From contig NZ_FLRH01000003.1 in the NCBI RefSeq assembly GCF_900089585.1, positions 3,052,501 through 3,116,500 of the forward strand: 64,000 bases of DNA. The letters are read 5' to 3'. The stretch comes from Micromonospora sediminicola (lineage in GTDB: Bacteria; Actinomycetota; Actinomycetes; Mycobacteriales; Micromonosporaceae). Of the stretch, positions 8,430-16,295 are shown piece by piece (within the stretch, counting starts at the first letter, position 1; every line of letters starts with the position of its first letter). The notes beneath the pieces were generated by a model. The model worked only from the letters and a program-made list of their open reading frames with translations, ran no database searches and was not told the DNA's origin. The translations under genes and the position numbers were made by a program.

Positions 8430-9707
8430 ATGACCGATGTCCTCCCGGCCGGGACGACTCCCGCCCCCACGCCCGGTGACCTGATGAGCCGGGGGCAACG
8501 GCTGCGGCTCGTGCTGGTCCTCGGCTCGCTGATCGCGATCGGTCCGCTGACGATCGACATGTACCTGCCCGCGCTGCCCGCGATCGTCGCCGACTTCGCG
8601 ACCTCCTCGGCGGCGGTCCAGCTGACACTGACCGGCACGCTCGCCGGCCTCGCCCTGGGCCAGCTGCTGATCGGGCCGCTCTCGGACGCCGTCGGCCGGC
8701 GTGGCCCGCTGGTCGCCGGCCTGGCGCTGCACGTCGTGGCGTCGGCGCTCTGCGTCGTGGCGCCCGACATCGCCGTCCTCGGCGTCCTGCGGGTGGTGCA
8801 GGGCCTCGGCGTCGCCGCCACCACGGTGGTGGCGATGGCGGTGGTCCGGGACCTGTTCAGCGGCCGGGCCTTCGCCACCCTGCTCTCCCGGCTGCTGCTG
8901 GTGATGGGCGCGGCGCCGGTTCTCGCCCCGACCCTCGGCGGTGGCGTGCTGCGGTGGACGGACTGGCGTGGCGTCTTCGTGACCCTGGCCGTCTTCGGCG
9001 TGCTGCTCGTCGCGGTGGCCGCGCTCGGCCTGCCGGAGACGCTGCCACCCGCGCGCCGTCGTCGCGGCGGCGTCGTCGCCACCGTGGGCCTGTACGGCTC
9101 GTTGCTGCGCGACCGTGTCTTCGTGGGCCTGGTCCTGGTCGCCGGCCTGGCCATGGCGGCGCTGTTCGCGTACGTGGCCGGCTCGTCGTTCGTCCTGCAA
9201 CAGGGGTACGGGCTCGACGAGCAGCAGTTCGGGCTGGCGTTCGGGGCGGGCGCGGTGGGCCTGATCGGCGCGACCCAGTACAACGTGCGGCTGCTGCGCC
9301 GCTACCCGCCGCAGCGGATCCTCGTCGCCTCGCTGGGTGTGGGGACCCTGGCGGGGCTGGCGCTGGTGGCCTTCGCGGCGACCGGCCTCGGTGGGCTGCC
9401 CGCGCTGCTGGTGTCGTTGTGGGTGGTGCTGGCGGCGGCGGGTCTGGCGATGCCGAACGCCCCGGCGTTGGCGCTGTCCCGGCACGGCGAGGCGGCCGGC
9501 ACCGCCTCCGCCCTGCTCGGCGCCGTGCAGTTCGGCGTGGGTGCGGTGGCCGCGCCGCTGGTGGGCGTGCTGGGCACCGGCGCGCTGGCGATGGCCCTGG
9601 TGGTGGCCGGTGGCATGGTGGCGGCGCTGGCGGTGCTGCTGCTGGTCGTCCGACCGGCCCGGCTGGCCGACCTGGAGCCGGCGCCGGCGGTCGTGGTCGT
9701 GCACTGA
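8430..9707 (+). CDS. Bcr/CflA-family MFS drug efflux transporter
   Basis: 425 residues with about twelve hydrophobic helices. Near the N-terminus LIAIGPLTIDMYLPALPAI is the Bcr/CflA fingerprint, followed by the MFS loop motif GPLSDAVGRRGPLV between helices 2 and 3. These are proton-driven inner-membrane exporters of drugs such as bicyclomycin, chloramphenicol or sulfonamides; the substrate here is unknown. The start ATG follows GTGGAGG. The gene stands alone, downstream of a tRNA-like fragment. Confidence 0.88.
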   Translation: MTDVLPAGTTPAPTPGDLMSRGQRLRLVLVLGSLIAIGPLTIDMYLPALPAIVADFATSSAAVQLTLTGTLAGLALGQLLIGPLSDAVGRRGPLVAGLALHVVASALCVVAPDIAVLGVLRVVQGLGVAATTVVAMAVVRDLFSGRAFATLLSRLLLVMGAAPVLAPTLGGGVLRWTDWRGVFVTLAVFGVLLVAVAALGLPETLPPARRRRGGVVATVGLYGSLLRDRVFVGLVLVAGLAMAALFAYVAGSSFVLQQGYGLDEQQFGLAFGAGAVGLIGATQYNVRLLRRYPPQRILVASLGVGTLAGLALVAFAATGLGGLPALLVSLWVVLAAAGLAMPNAPALALSRHGEAAGTASALLGAVQFGVGAVAAPLVGVLGTGALAMALVVAGGMVAALAVLLLVVRPARLADLEPAPAVVVVH

Positions 9708-9812
9708 CGGACCGTCCGGTTGTTCCGTCGTTCCCGTCCCGGGCCGCCCCGGGCCGCCTATCGTTCGACCAGGACGACGGTCGGCGCGGCGGGGCACGGT
9801 CGGGAGGGCACG

Positions 9813-10187
9813 ATGGGTGGGACGGTTCGACCGGACGGCATCAGTCCGGCCGCGGTCGAGGCGGCGCCGGGGCTGTGGCGCGTCGACCTGCAACGCCACG
9901 ACCTGAGCGTGCCGGGGCGTGAGGTCGTGCAGACCCGGGTGGAGTTCACGCCGGACTCGCCGCCGTTCACGCACTTCCACCCCGGTGAAGAGATCATCTA
10001 CGTGCTCCAGGGGTCGCTGGAGTATCGGCTCGACGGCCACCCACCGGTGGTGTGCCACGCGGGCGACGCCCTCACCGTCGGGTACGGCGTGCACCACCAG
10101 GCCCGCAACGTCGGGCGCGGCATCGCGGTCGAGCTCGCCACCTACGTGGTGGAGAAGGGCAAGCCGCTGCTCACCAGGGTGGACTGA
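9813..10187 (+). CDS. Single-domain cupin protein
   Basis: 124 residues forming one small beta-barrel. The metal motif is FTHFHPGEEIIYVLQG (two His and a Glu), followed by LEYRLDG, and a second motif around GYGVHHQARN supplies the final His. Such stand-alone cupins can be dioxygenases, isomerases or simple binding proteins; nothing here fixes the substrate. The ATG at 9813 sits after GGGAGG. The 3' end overlaps the convergent TPR-like gene by 17 bases. Confidence 0.8.
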   Translation: MGGTVRPDGISPAAVEAAPGLWRVDLQRHDLSVPGREVVQTRVEFTPDSPPFTHFHPGEEIIYVLQGSLEYRLDGHPPVVCHAGDALTVGYGVHHQARNVGRGIAVELATYVVEKGKPLLTRVD

Positions 10188-11016
10188 ACCGCCGGCGGCC
10201 GCCGCGGGACGACGCCTGCCGTCGGGCGAGCATCTCGGCCGCGGCGCGCAGCTTGGCTGCCGGTTGCTCACCCGCCGGCCCGAGCACCGCCACGAACCGG
10301 TTGCCCAGGCCGAGCACCATCCGGGCGCGGTCGACGTCGCCGATGGCGACCAGGCACTGGGCGTAGATGCCGTAGGTGTTGGCCATCTCCCACAGGCTGA
10401 GCGGGCGGCTCGGGTCGAGCAGGCGCTGCCGCAGCTCGCAGGCCCGCGACGCGGCGAGCGCCGCCGCCCGGGCGTCGGCCTCGGACGACCGGCCGGTCCG
10501 GGCCCGCTCCAGCAACGCGGTCGCCTGGTTGTGGTACGCCGTCCCCATCGCCTCGCGCGTGCGGGGTCCGGCGGCCGGGGGCGGGCCGGCGGTGTGCAAC
10601 CCCACCTGCACCGCCCGGTCGAGCAGCTCCATCCGCAGGGTGGGCTGACCGGCGGCGTAGGCGGTCTCGGCGAGATCCAGCACCGCCGTGATCAGCTCGG
10701 CCAGCGCCTCGTCCCGCTGCGGGCCGGTCGCGGCGCGCGCGGCGTCGTTCAGCTCCTCGAAGAGGGCGACGGCCTCGCGGCCCGGCGTCAGCCCCTCGGC
10801 CGCTCGGCCGCGCGCGGCCAGGAGCATGCCGTGTCGCCAGAGCGCCCGGGCCAGTTGCCGCCGGTCGTGGGGATCCACCCGACCGGGACCGCGTACCGCC
10901 TCCTGGTAGGCGGCGACGACGTCGGTCCACAACCGGTCCGCCTCCGGCCAGGACGCGCGCGCGGTGGAGCGCTCGCGCGCCCGGTCGAAGAGTCGTTCCC
11001 GCTCGTCCGGCCCCAT
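10171..11016 (-). CDS. Hypothetical helical-repeat (TPR-like) protein
   Basis: 281 residues, almost entirely helical, with repeated Ala/Leu/Arg helices such as LARALWRHGMLLAARGRAAEGL and GTAYHNQATALLERA. The latter look like tetratricopeptide units. No catalytic motif, signal peptide or membrane segment is seen. It is probably a protein-interaction scaffold. Convergent with, and overlapping, the cupin gene. Confidence 0.6.
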   Translation of the reverse strand: MGPDERERLFDRARERSTARASWPEADRLWTDVVAAYQEAVRGPGRVDPHDRRQLARALWRHGMLLAARGRAAEGLTPGREAVALFEELNDAARAATGPQRDEALAELITAVLDLAETAYAAGQPTLRMELLDRAVQVGLHTAGPPPAAGPRTREAMGTAYHNQATALLERARTGRSSEADARAAALAASRACELRQRLLDPSRPLSLWEMANTYGIYAQCLVAIGDVDRARMVLGLGNRFVAVLGPAGEQPAAKLRAAAEMLARRQASSRGGRRRFSPPW

Positions 11017-11131
11017 CCCGGAAACCGCCCTTCGCCGCCGCCGACACGTCGAACCTCATCGATCGTACGTGCCAGCGGCTCGGCGTGTCCGGCCCGAAGG
11101 GGTCAGGTCCGGTAGCGCGGGCGGCCGGCGC

Positions 11132-12721
11132 TCACCCCCGGCGCCACTTCTGGTTGGGGGTGCCCGAGCAGTCCCACAATTGCAGCCGCGCGCCGTCGCC
11201 CGTGTTGCGGTCCTTGATGTCGACGCACTTGTTCGCCTGGAGGTTGACCAGGTCGCCGGCCGCGGTGAGGGTGAACTGCTGGGCGCCGGTGCCGTTGCAG
11301 GTGTAGAGCTGCACCGTGGCGCCGTTGGCGGTCGAGCCACCGTCGACGTCCATGCACTTGCCGTTCTGGCTGCGCAGGGCGGCGCCGCTGAACGTCCACC
11401 GCTGCGCGTTGGTGTTGTTGCAGGTCCACATCTGCAGCGGGGCGCGGTCGACGAAGTTCGAGCCGGGCACGTCGACGCACTTGTCGTTCAGGCTGCTGAC
11501 GAGTGCGCTGGTCGAGGTGCCGGTCCCGCCCGCGCCGAACGGGCTGAGGATCAGTCCGGCGGAGCGGGGATCGCCGTCGTGCACCAGCGACTCGAAGCCG
11601 CCGACGTCGTCGAAGGCGAACGCGTACGCCCTGCCGTCGGCCATGTTGGCGTGGATCAGGCGGGCGTACTGGTTGGTGGGGCTGTTGCGGTAGAAGGCGG
11701 CCGCGTCGGTGCTGGGTTGGGTGTCGACGGTGCCGAGGGTGCCGCGGTTGAGCGCGGCGCAGAGCGTCCGCGAGATCGGGCCGACGACCTGGTCGTTGGG
11801 TGCGGGCAGGTCGCCGTCGCAGCCCCAGACGCTGGCCGAGGAGGGCCGGCGGAACGAGGCGACCACCTGGCCGCTGCCGTTGGTGAAGGTCATGGTGGTG
11901 CCGGAGGTCCGGCCGTAGTAGCGGACCGCCGGCTGGTCGGTGAAGGGCGCCACGGTCAGCGTCCTCGTGGTGTACGCGTTCCACGCGGCGGCGATGTACG
12001 AGTCCAGATAGGTGGCGCTGAGCAGCCCGGCGCCGGCCGCCTTGCCCGGGGCCAGCACGCGCAGCACGGTGCCGTCCGAGCGGGTCTGGACGGTGTTGGC
12101 CCAGCCCGGCTGCGCCCGGATCCCGTCGATGACCGCGTCGCGTCCGTTGGCCACCACGTCGCCGGTGCGTCGGGTGACGCCGCCGGCGCCGGTCACGGTG
12201 ACCGCGTGCGGCACGGCGAACATGTCGACCTGCGAGCTGTTCAGCCACAGGCCGGCGTCGTTGTAGGTGAACTCGCTCCAGTCGAAGAGGACGTCGCGGT
12301 TGGCGTCGCCGGCTGCCCAGGGGGCGGGTTGGACGAGCCCGTCGGGGGTGAGGAGGAACGTCAGCTTCCGCCCGAGGGCGAAGTAGACCCGACCGGAGAA
12401 TCCGCGCGGGAACCGGATGGTGGTGCTGCCGCCGTTGGCGGGGCCGGGGATGGAGACGTCGGGCGCGGGCGCGGGCGGAATCTGGCCGCCGGTCCAGGGC
12501 ACGAACGTGCCGGCCGAGGTCACGTACCCGAGCCGGCCGGTGGTCAGGTTGGTGCCGATGACGTAGAGGTGCACCGCGTCGGCGCGCCCGGTGGTGTTGG
12601 TGACCGTGACCGGTAGCAGGGACGGGCCGACCGCGTGCGCGGGCAGGGCGAGGGGCAGGCCACCGGCCACGCCGACGAGCAGGGCGGACGCGGCAGCGAG
12701 CAGTCTTCTTCGGAGACGCAT
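11132..12721 (-). CDS. Secreted GH64 endo-beta-1,3-glucanase with C-terminal ricin-type (CBM13) lectin
   Basis: 529 residues. Signal peptide 1-30 (RRRLLAAASALLVGVAGGLPLALPAHA). Residues about 33-400 form a GH64 laminaripentaose-producing glucanase domain with thaumatin-like segments; FDWSEFTYNDAGLWLNSSQVD holds the expected acidic catalytic region. Residues about 405-529 are a CBM13 beta-trefoil with three Q-x-W-type repeats (QRW, QQF, QKW). The enzyme should cleave fungal or algal beta-1,3-glucan outside the cell, with the lectin tethering it to glycan. A perfect LacI-type palindrome lies about 30 bp upstream, suggesting sugar-controlled expression. The ATG at 12721 gives a clean signal peptide. 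Confidence 0.9.
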   Translation of the reverse strand: MRLRRRLLAAASALLVGVAGGLPLALPAHAVGPSLLPVTVTNTTGRADAVHLYVIGTNLTTGRLGYVTSAGTFVPWTGGQIPPAPAPDVSIPGPANGGSTTIRFPRGFSGRVYFALGRKLTFLLTPDGLVQPAPWAAGDANRDVLFDWSEFTYNDAGLWLNSSQVDMFAVPHAVTVTGAGGVTRRTGDVVANGRDAVIDGIRAQPGWANTVQTRSDGTVLRVLAPGKAAGAGLLSATYLDSYIAAAWNAYTTRTLTVAPFTDQPAVRYYGRTSGTTMTFTNGSGQVVASFRRPSSASVWGCDGDLPAPNDQVVGPISRTLCAALNRGTLGTVDTQPSTDAAAFYRNSPTNQYARLIHANMADGRAYAFAFDDVGGFESLVHDGDPRSAGLILSPFGAGGTGTSTSALVSSLNDKCVDVPGSNFVDRAPLQMWTCNNTNAQRWTFSGAALRSQNGKCMDVDGGSTANGATVQLYTCNGTGAQQFTLTAAGDLVNLQANKCVDIKDRNTGDGARLQLWDCSGTPNQKWRRG

Positions 12722-12749
12722 GGAACACCTCGGGTGGTGGCGGGATGGG

Positions 12750-12763
12750 AGAGAGCGCTCTCT
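12750..12763. promoter_or_regulatory. LacI-family-type operator upstream of the GH64 gene
   Basis: A perfect 14-bp palindrome AGAGAGCGCTCTCT centred on a CG, 29 bp upstream of the glucanase start. The core GAGCGCTC is that of actinobacterial LacI-family operators such as CebR boxes (TGGGAGCGCTCCCA). The cognate repressor is not in the window. Confidence 0.65.
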
Positions 12764-12827
12764 GAGCGTGAATTCGGAAACAACCTTTGTCAATAGGTGC
12801 GTCTCGATGCCTTGCGCTGCTCCGCCC

Positions 12828-14042
12828 TCAGCGGGCGGGGGTCGGGTGCTCCTCCGGCACGCGCACCGCCGCGCGCGCGTCGAGCACCGCGACGAGCAGG
12901 AGGACCAGGGCCGCGCCGATCGAGGCGGCCAGCAGGCCGGCCGCGTGACCCGGCACCGCCAGCAGGGCGAGGCAGGCCACGCCGAGGAGCCGACGCGGGG
13001 ACACGCGGTCGAACACGAGGCGTTCCAGGCGGGCCCGGCCCAGCAGGTAGATCATCGGTCCGCCGAGCACCACCGCCAGCCAGACCGGATAGGGCCGCGC
13101 GAACGGGTGGTCCAGCACCAGCCCGTAACCGACCGCGACCACCACGATGCCGAAGATCATGACGGTGTGGGCGAAGGCCACCGAGCGACCGAACGCGGCG
13201 CGGTCGTCGGCCGCGTCCACCGCCTCGCCGAGCAGCTCGCCGGAGCGGAAGAAGTAGATCCGCCACAGCAGCACCGTGGTCACGAACGACACGACCACCC
13301 CGCACGTGTGCGCCGCCTCCGGCGTCCCCTCGTTCGTGTAGGCGATGCCGACGGAGATCACACCCTCCCCGAGCGCGATCATCAGGAACTGCCGGTACCG
13401 GTCGCTCAGATGCGCGCCCCCGGTCTCCCAGGCCGCCGCCCGCCCGCGGCCGAGTCGGGGAAGTGGCCAACCGAGCCGGGCCGCGCCGAGGTCGATGGCG
13501 ATGGCGATGGTCCACAGCACGGTGCGAGCGGTCTCCGACACCGTGGCGCCCCACAACCAGGGAATCGCGCTCAGGCAGTACCAGGCGCCGGACCGGAAGT
13601 AGAGGCGTTGCAGCGGAAGGCCGCCCAGCAGGAGGCCGAAGCCCACGGTGCGGCCGACCTGGAGCAGGACGTACGACAGGGCGAAGGTCATGCCCCGGGC
13701 GTCGAACGCGGCGGGGACGGCCGACGCCATCATGAACAGCCCGAACGCGCTGACCACGACCGCGAGGCGGACCCCGACGAGGCGGGGTTCGAACCGGGCC
13801 GTCACGTACGACGTGATGGTCCACGCCCAGGTCAGGGGCAGGAACAGCAGCAGCGTCCGAGCCGCCGCCATCCACCGGTCCGCGGGCGCCGGCGCCGACA
13901 GCCCGGGGACCGCCTGTGCCGCGAGCCGGGTCAGCGCGAACACCACGACCAGGTCGAAGAACAGTTCGGCGAACGTCGCGTGCGGGCCGCTGCCCGGGCC
14001 CCGCAACATCCCGACCCCGACCCCGGGACGGCGTGCACCCAT
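12828..14042 (-). CDS. ltrA: Low temperature requirement protein A family membrane protein
   Basis: 404 residues with about ten to twelve hydrophobic helices. The N-terminal FAELFFDLVVVFALTRLA and the central DRYRQFLMIALGEGVISVG are the conserved LtrA motifs. LtrA was named for a Listeria low-temperature growth mutant; the biochemical role is still unclear. ATG at 14042 is chosen; in-frame GTG 14045 and TTG 14054 are possible. Monocistronic, divergent from the formaldehyde dehydrogenase gene. Confidence 0.85.
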   Translation of the reverse strand: MGARRPGVGVGMLRGPGSGPHATFAELFFDLVVVFALTRLAAQAVPGLSAPAPADRWMAAARTLLLFLPLTWAWTITSYVTARFEPRLVGVRLAVVVSAFGLFMMASAVPAAFDARGMTFALSYVLLQVGRTVGFGLLLGGLPLQRLYFRSGAWYCLSAIPWLWGATVSETARTVLWTIAIAIDLGAARLGWPLPRLGRGRAAAWETGGAHLSDRYRQFLMIALGEGVISVGIAYTNEGTPEAAHTCGVVVSFVTTVLLWRIYFFRSGELLGEAVDAADDRAAFGRSVAFAHTVMIFGIVVVAVGYGLVLDHPFARPYPVWLAVVLGGPMIYLLGRARLERLVFDRVSPRRLLGVACLALLAVPGHAAGLLAASIGAALVLLLVAVLDARAAVRVPEEHPTPAR

Positions 14043-14186
14043 CACCCGATCCAACCCGACCGCCCGATCGGGTCGAGGTCGAACGCGCTATTCGGCAGCT
14101 TTTTCGCGACCCACGGTTTCCGGGGCGAGACGGTGGAAAGGTGACAGAAGACGCCCGCGAACCCACCGATCCTCCAGGAGCACGCC

Positions 14187-15329
14187 ATGAAGGCTCTCGT
14201 GTACCGGGGCCCGCACGAGGTCACCGTCGAGGACCGGCCCGACCCCACGGTCCAGGCCCCGACCGACGCGGTCATCCGCATCACCACCACCAACATCTGC
14301 GGCTCCGACCTGCACATGTACGAGGGACGCACCTCGGTCGAGGAGGGCAAGATCCTCGGCCACGAGAACATGGGCGTCGTCGAGGCCGTCGGCGACGCCG
14401 TCACCCGGATCCGGGTCGGCGACCGCGTCTCGGTGCCGTTCAACATCGCCTGCGGCACCTGCCGCAACTGCGCGCACGGTTGGACCAGCTTCTGCCTGCG
14501 CACCAACCCGACCGAGGGAATGGACGGCGCCGCCTACGGCTACGCCAACATGGGCCCGTACGACGGCGGCCAGGCCGAGTACCTGCGGGTGCCGTACGCC
14601 GACTTCAACCTGCTGCACCTGCCGCCCGGCACGGAGCACGAGAACGACTTCACCATGCTGTCGGACATCTTCCCGACCGGCTGGCACGGCACCGAACTCG
14701 CCGGGCAGGCCCCCGGCGACACGGTCGCGGTCTTCGGCGCCGGCCCGGTCGGCCTGATGGCCGCGCACAGCGCGCTGATCAAGGGCGCCGACCGCGTCTT
14801 CGTGGTGGACAAGGAGCCGGACCGCCTCGCCATGGCCGAGAAGATCGGCGGCCTCCCGATCAACTTCGCCGACGGCGACCCGGTGCAGCAGATCATGGAC
14901 GCCACCGACGGCGTCGGCGCCGACTGCGGCGTGGAGGCCGTCGGCTTCCAGGCCCACGACCCGTCCGGCGACGAGCACCCCGAACTGGTGCTGGACAACC
15001 TCGTCGACGTGGTCCGCTCCACCGGCGGGATCGGCGTGGTCGGCGTCTACGTCCCGCAGGACCCCGGCGCGCCCGACAAGAAGGCCCAGCAGGGCCGCAT
15101 CGGCTGGCAGTACGGCACCTTCTTCAGCAAGGGCCAGCGGATGGGCACCGGGCAGTGCCCGGTGATGCGCTACAACCGGCAACTGCGCGACCTCATCATC
15201 GCCGGCCGGGCGCGACCGTCGTTCCTGGTCTCCCACGAACTGCCGCTGGCCCAGGCGCCCGAGGCGTACGGGCACTTCGACCGACGCGACCAGGGCTGGA
15301 CCAAGGTGCTGCTGCATCCCGGCGGCTGA
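14187..15329 (+). CDS. Zinc-dependent alcohol dehydrogenase, glutathione-independent formaldehyde dehydrogenase type
   Basis: 380 residues of the medium-chain dehydrogenase family. Catalytic zinc ligands lie in NICGSDLHMYEGR and GHENMG. The structural zinc loop is CGTCRNCAHGWTSFC. The Rossmann fold carries FGAGPVGLMAAH with an acidic VVDKEPDR, which points to NAD. The length and the FNIACGTCRNC and FFSKGQRMGTGQ segments match the Pseudomonas-type FdhA, which oxidises formaldehyde or other small aldehydes in the cytoplasm. Start ATG after GGAG. A hairpin follows the stop. Confidence 0.9.
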   Translation: MKALVYRGPHEVTVEDRPDPTVQAPTDAVIRITTTNICGSDLHMYEGRTSVEEGKILGHENMGVVEAVGDAVTRIRVGDRVSVPFNIACGTCRNCAHGWTSFCLRTNPTEGMDGAAYGYANMGPYDGGQAEYLRVPYADFNLLHLPPGTEHENDFTMLSDIFPTGWHGTELAGQAPGDTVAVFGAGPVGLMAAHSALIKGADRVFVVDKEPDRLAMAEKIGGLPINFADGDPVQQIMDATDGVGADCGVEAVGFQAHDPSGDEHPELVLDNLVDVVRSTGGIGVVGVYVPQDPGAPDKKAQQGRIGWQYGTFFSKGQRMGTGQCPVMRYNRQLRDLIIAGRARPSFLVSHELPLAQAPEAYGHFDRRDQGWTKVLLHPGG

Positions 15330-15336
15330 CCGGGGC

Positions 15337-15366
15337 CCGGGGCGCGGCGGCGACGGTGCGCCCCGG
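15337..15366 (+). terminator. Hairpin after the formaldehyde dehydrogenase gene
   Basis: Stem CCGGGGCGC (15337-15345) pairs with GCGCCCCGG (15358-15366) across a 12-base loop, eight bases after the stop codon. Confidence 0.55.
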
Positions 15367-15374
15367 ACCGGCGG

Positions 15375-15380
15375 TAGGAT
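15375..15380 (+). promoter_or_regulatory. Possible -10 element before the secreted nuclease/phosphatase gene
   Basis: TAGGAT matches the TANNNT -10 form. Transcription would begin near 15387. No ATG, GTG or TTG in the reading frame follows until GTG 15471, leaving an unusual leader. No convincing -35 is seen. Confidence 0.3.
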
Positions 15381-15470
15381 CACGGCTCGTCCCGCCCGAG
15401 TCCGCCACCCCCGTCGGAGTCCCGCGTTTCCGAGCCGTCACCCACCCGCGTCACCCGGCGGGCCCGCCGG

Positions 15471-16295
15471 GTGCTGGCCGTCGTGGGCCTGCTCGTGGTG
15501 GCCGCCCTGCCCGCCGGCTCGTCCACGGCCGGGGCGACCGGTCCGACGACGCTGCGGATGCTCCAGATGAACCTGTGCAACAGCGGACGCGCCGGCTGCT
15601 ACACCGGCCGAGCCGTGCCCGAGGCCGTCGAGGTGATCGCCGCCGAGACGCCGGACGTGGTCACCGTCAACGAGATCTGCCGGGACGACCTGCCCGTGCT
15701 GGAGCGTGCGCTCGCCGCCGTCCATCCCCGTGGGACGGTCCGGTCGGCGTTCCAGGCCGCCGGGGACCGGCCCAGCCGCTCCGTCACCCGCTGCCGCAAC
15801 GGGCAGCCGTTCGGCATCGGGCTGGTCGCCCGGCTCGACACCCGCGACGCCCGCCCCGACGTCCGCGGTGGGATCCACCCGACGCAGGATCTCGCCGATC
15901 CCGAGGAGCGGGCCTGGCTCTGCCTGCGGGTCGGGGACGCGTTGCACGCCTGCACGACCCACCTGGCGAACACCAGCGGCGCCGTCGCGCTGGCCCAGTG
16001 CGCCCACCTGCTCGACACGGTGCTGCCGGAGCTCCGCCGGGGCGCCGGGTACGCGTCGGCGGTGCTCGGCGGCGACCTCAACCTGAGCCGGGGCGGCGCC
16101 CCGGACGTGCGGTCGTGCGTGCCACCGGACCACGTGCGCGTCGACGACGGCGCCCGGCAGCAGATCGTGACCACCCGTGGCGTCACGATCTGCTGCCACC
16201 GCGCGGTGGGCATGCGGGGGACCACCGACCATCCGGCGCTGCTCGCGGTGCTGACGGTCGGTGGCACGCCGGACGGCGGGCCGGTCGCGCCCTAA
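15471..16295 (+). CDS. Secreted endonuclease/exonuclease/phosphatase-fold protein
   Basis: 274 residues from the GTG at 15471. The N-terminus is a hydrophobic signal core (LAVVGLLVVAALPAGS). DNase I-fold motifs follow: LQMNLCNS, PDVVTVNEIC (metal Glu), a central HLANTSG, GGDLNL (Asp-Asn) and the C-terminal TDHPALL (Asp-His). Family members hydrolyse phosphodiesters in nucleic acids, lipids or small molecules; extracellular actinobacterial ones may be nucleases or phospholipase-like. The preceding in-frame codons would encode a basic RVTRRARR n-region but contain no standard start. The gene also carries a perfect 16-bp inverted repeat at 16156-16197. The stop overlaps the convergent polyprenyl synthase gene by 4 bases. 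Confidence 0.78.
   Translation: MLAVVGLLVVAALPAGSSTAGATGPTTLRMLQMNLCNSGRAGCYTGRAVPEAVEVIAAETPDVVTVNEICRDDLPVLERALAAVHPRGTVRSAFQAAGDRPSRSVTRCRNGQPFGIGLVARLDTRDARPDVRGGIHPTQDLADPEERAWLCLRVGDALHACTTHLANTSGAVALAQCAHLLDTVLPELRRGAGYASAVLGGDLNLSRGGAPDVRSCVPPDHVRVDDGARQQIVTTRGVTICCHRAVGMRGTTDHPALLAVLTVGGTPDGGPVAP
16156..16197. repeat. Perfect 16-bp inverted repeat inside a coding region
   Basis: GGCAGCAGATCGTGAC (16156-16171) and GTCACGATCTGCTGCC (16182-16197) with a 10-base loop. It encodes QQIVTTRGVTICC on the plus strand and nearly the same peptide on the minus strand. It would form a very stable hairpin in the mRNA near the 3' end of the gene. Confidence 0.85.

Noticed and set aside
13785..13805. 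GGTTCGAACC, a tRNA T-loop-like sequence
   Set aside because: It lies inside the ltrA gene in conserved coding sequence with no acceptor or anticodon arm nearby.
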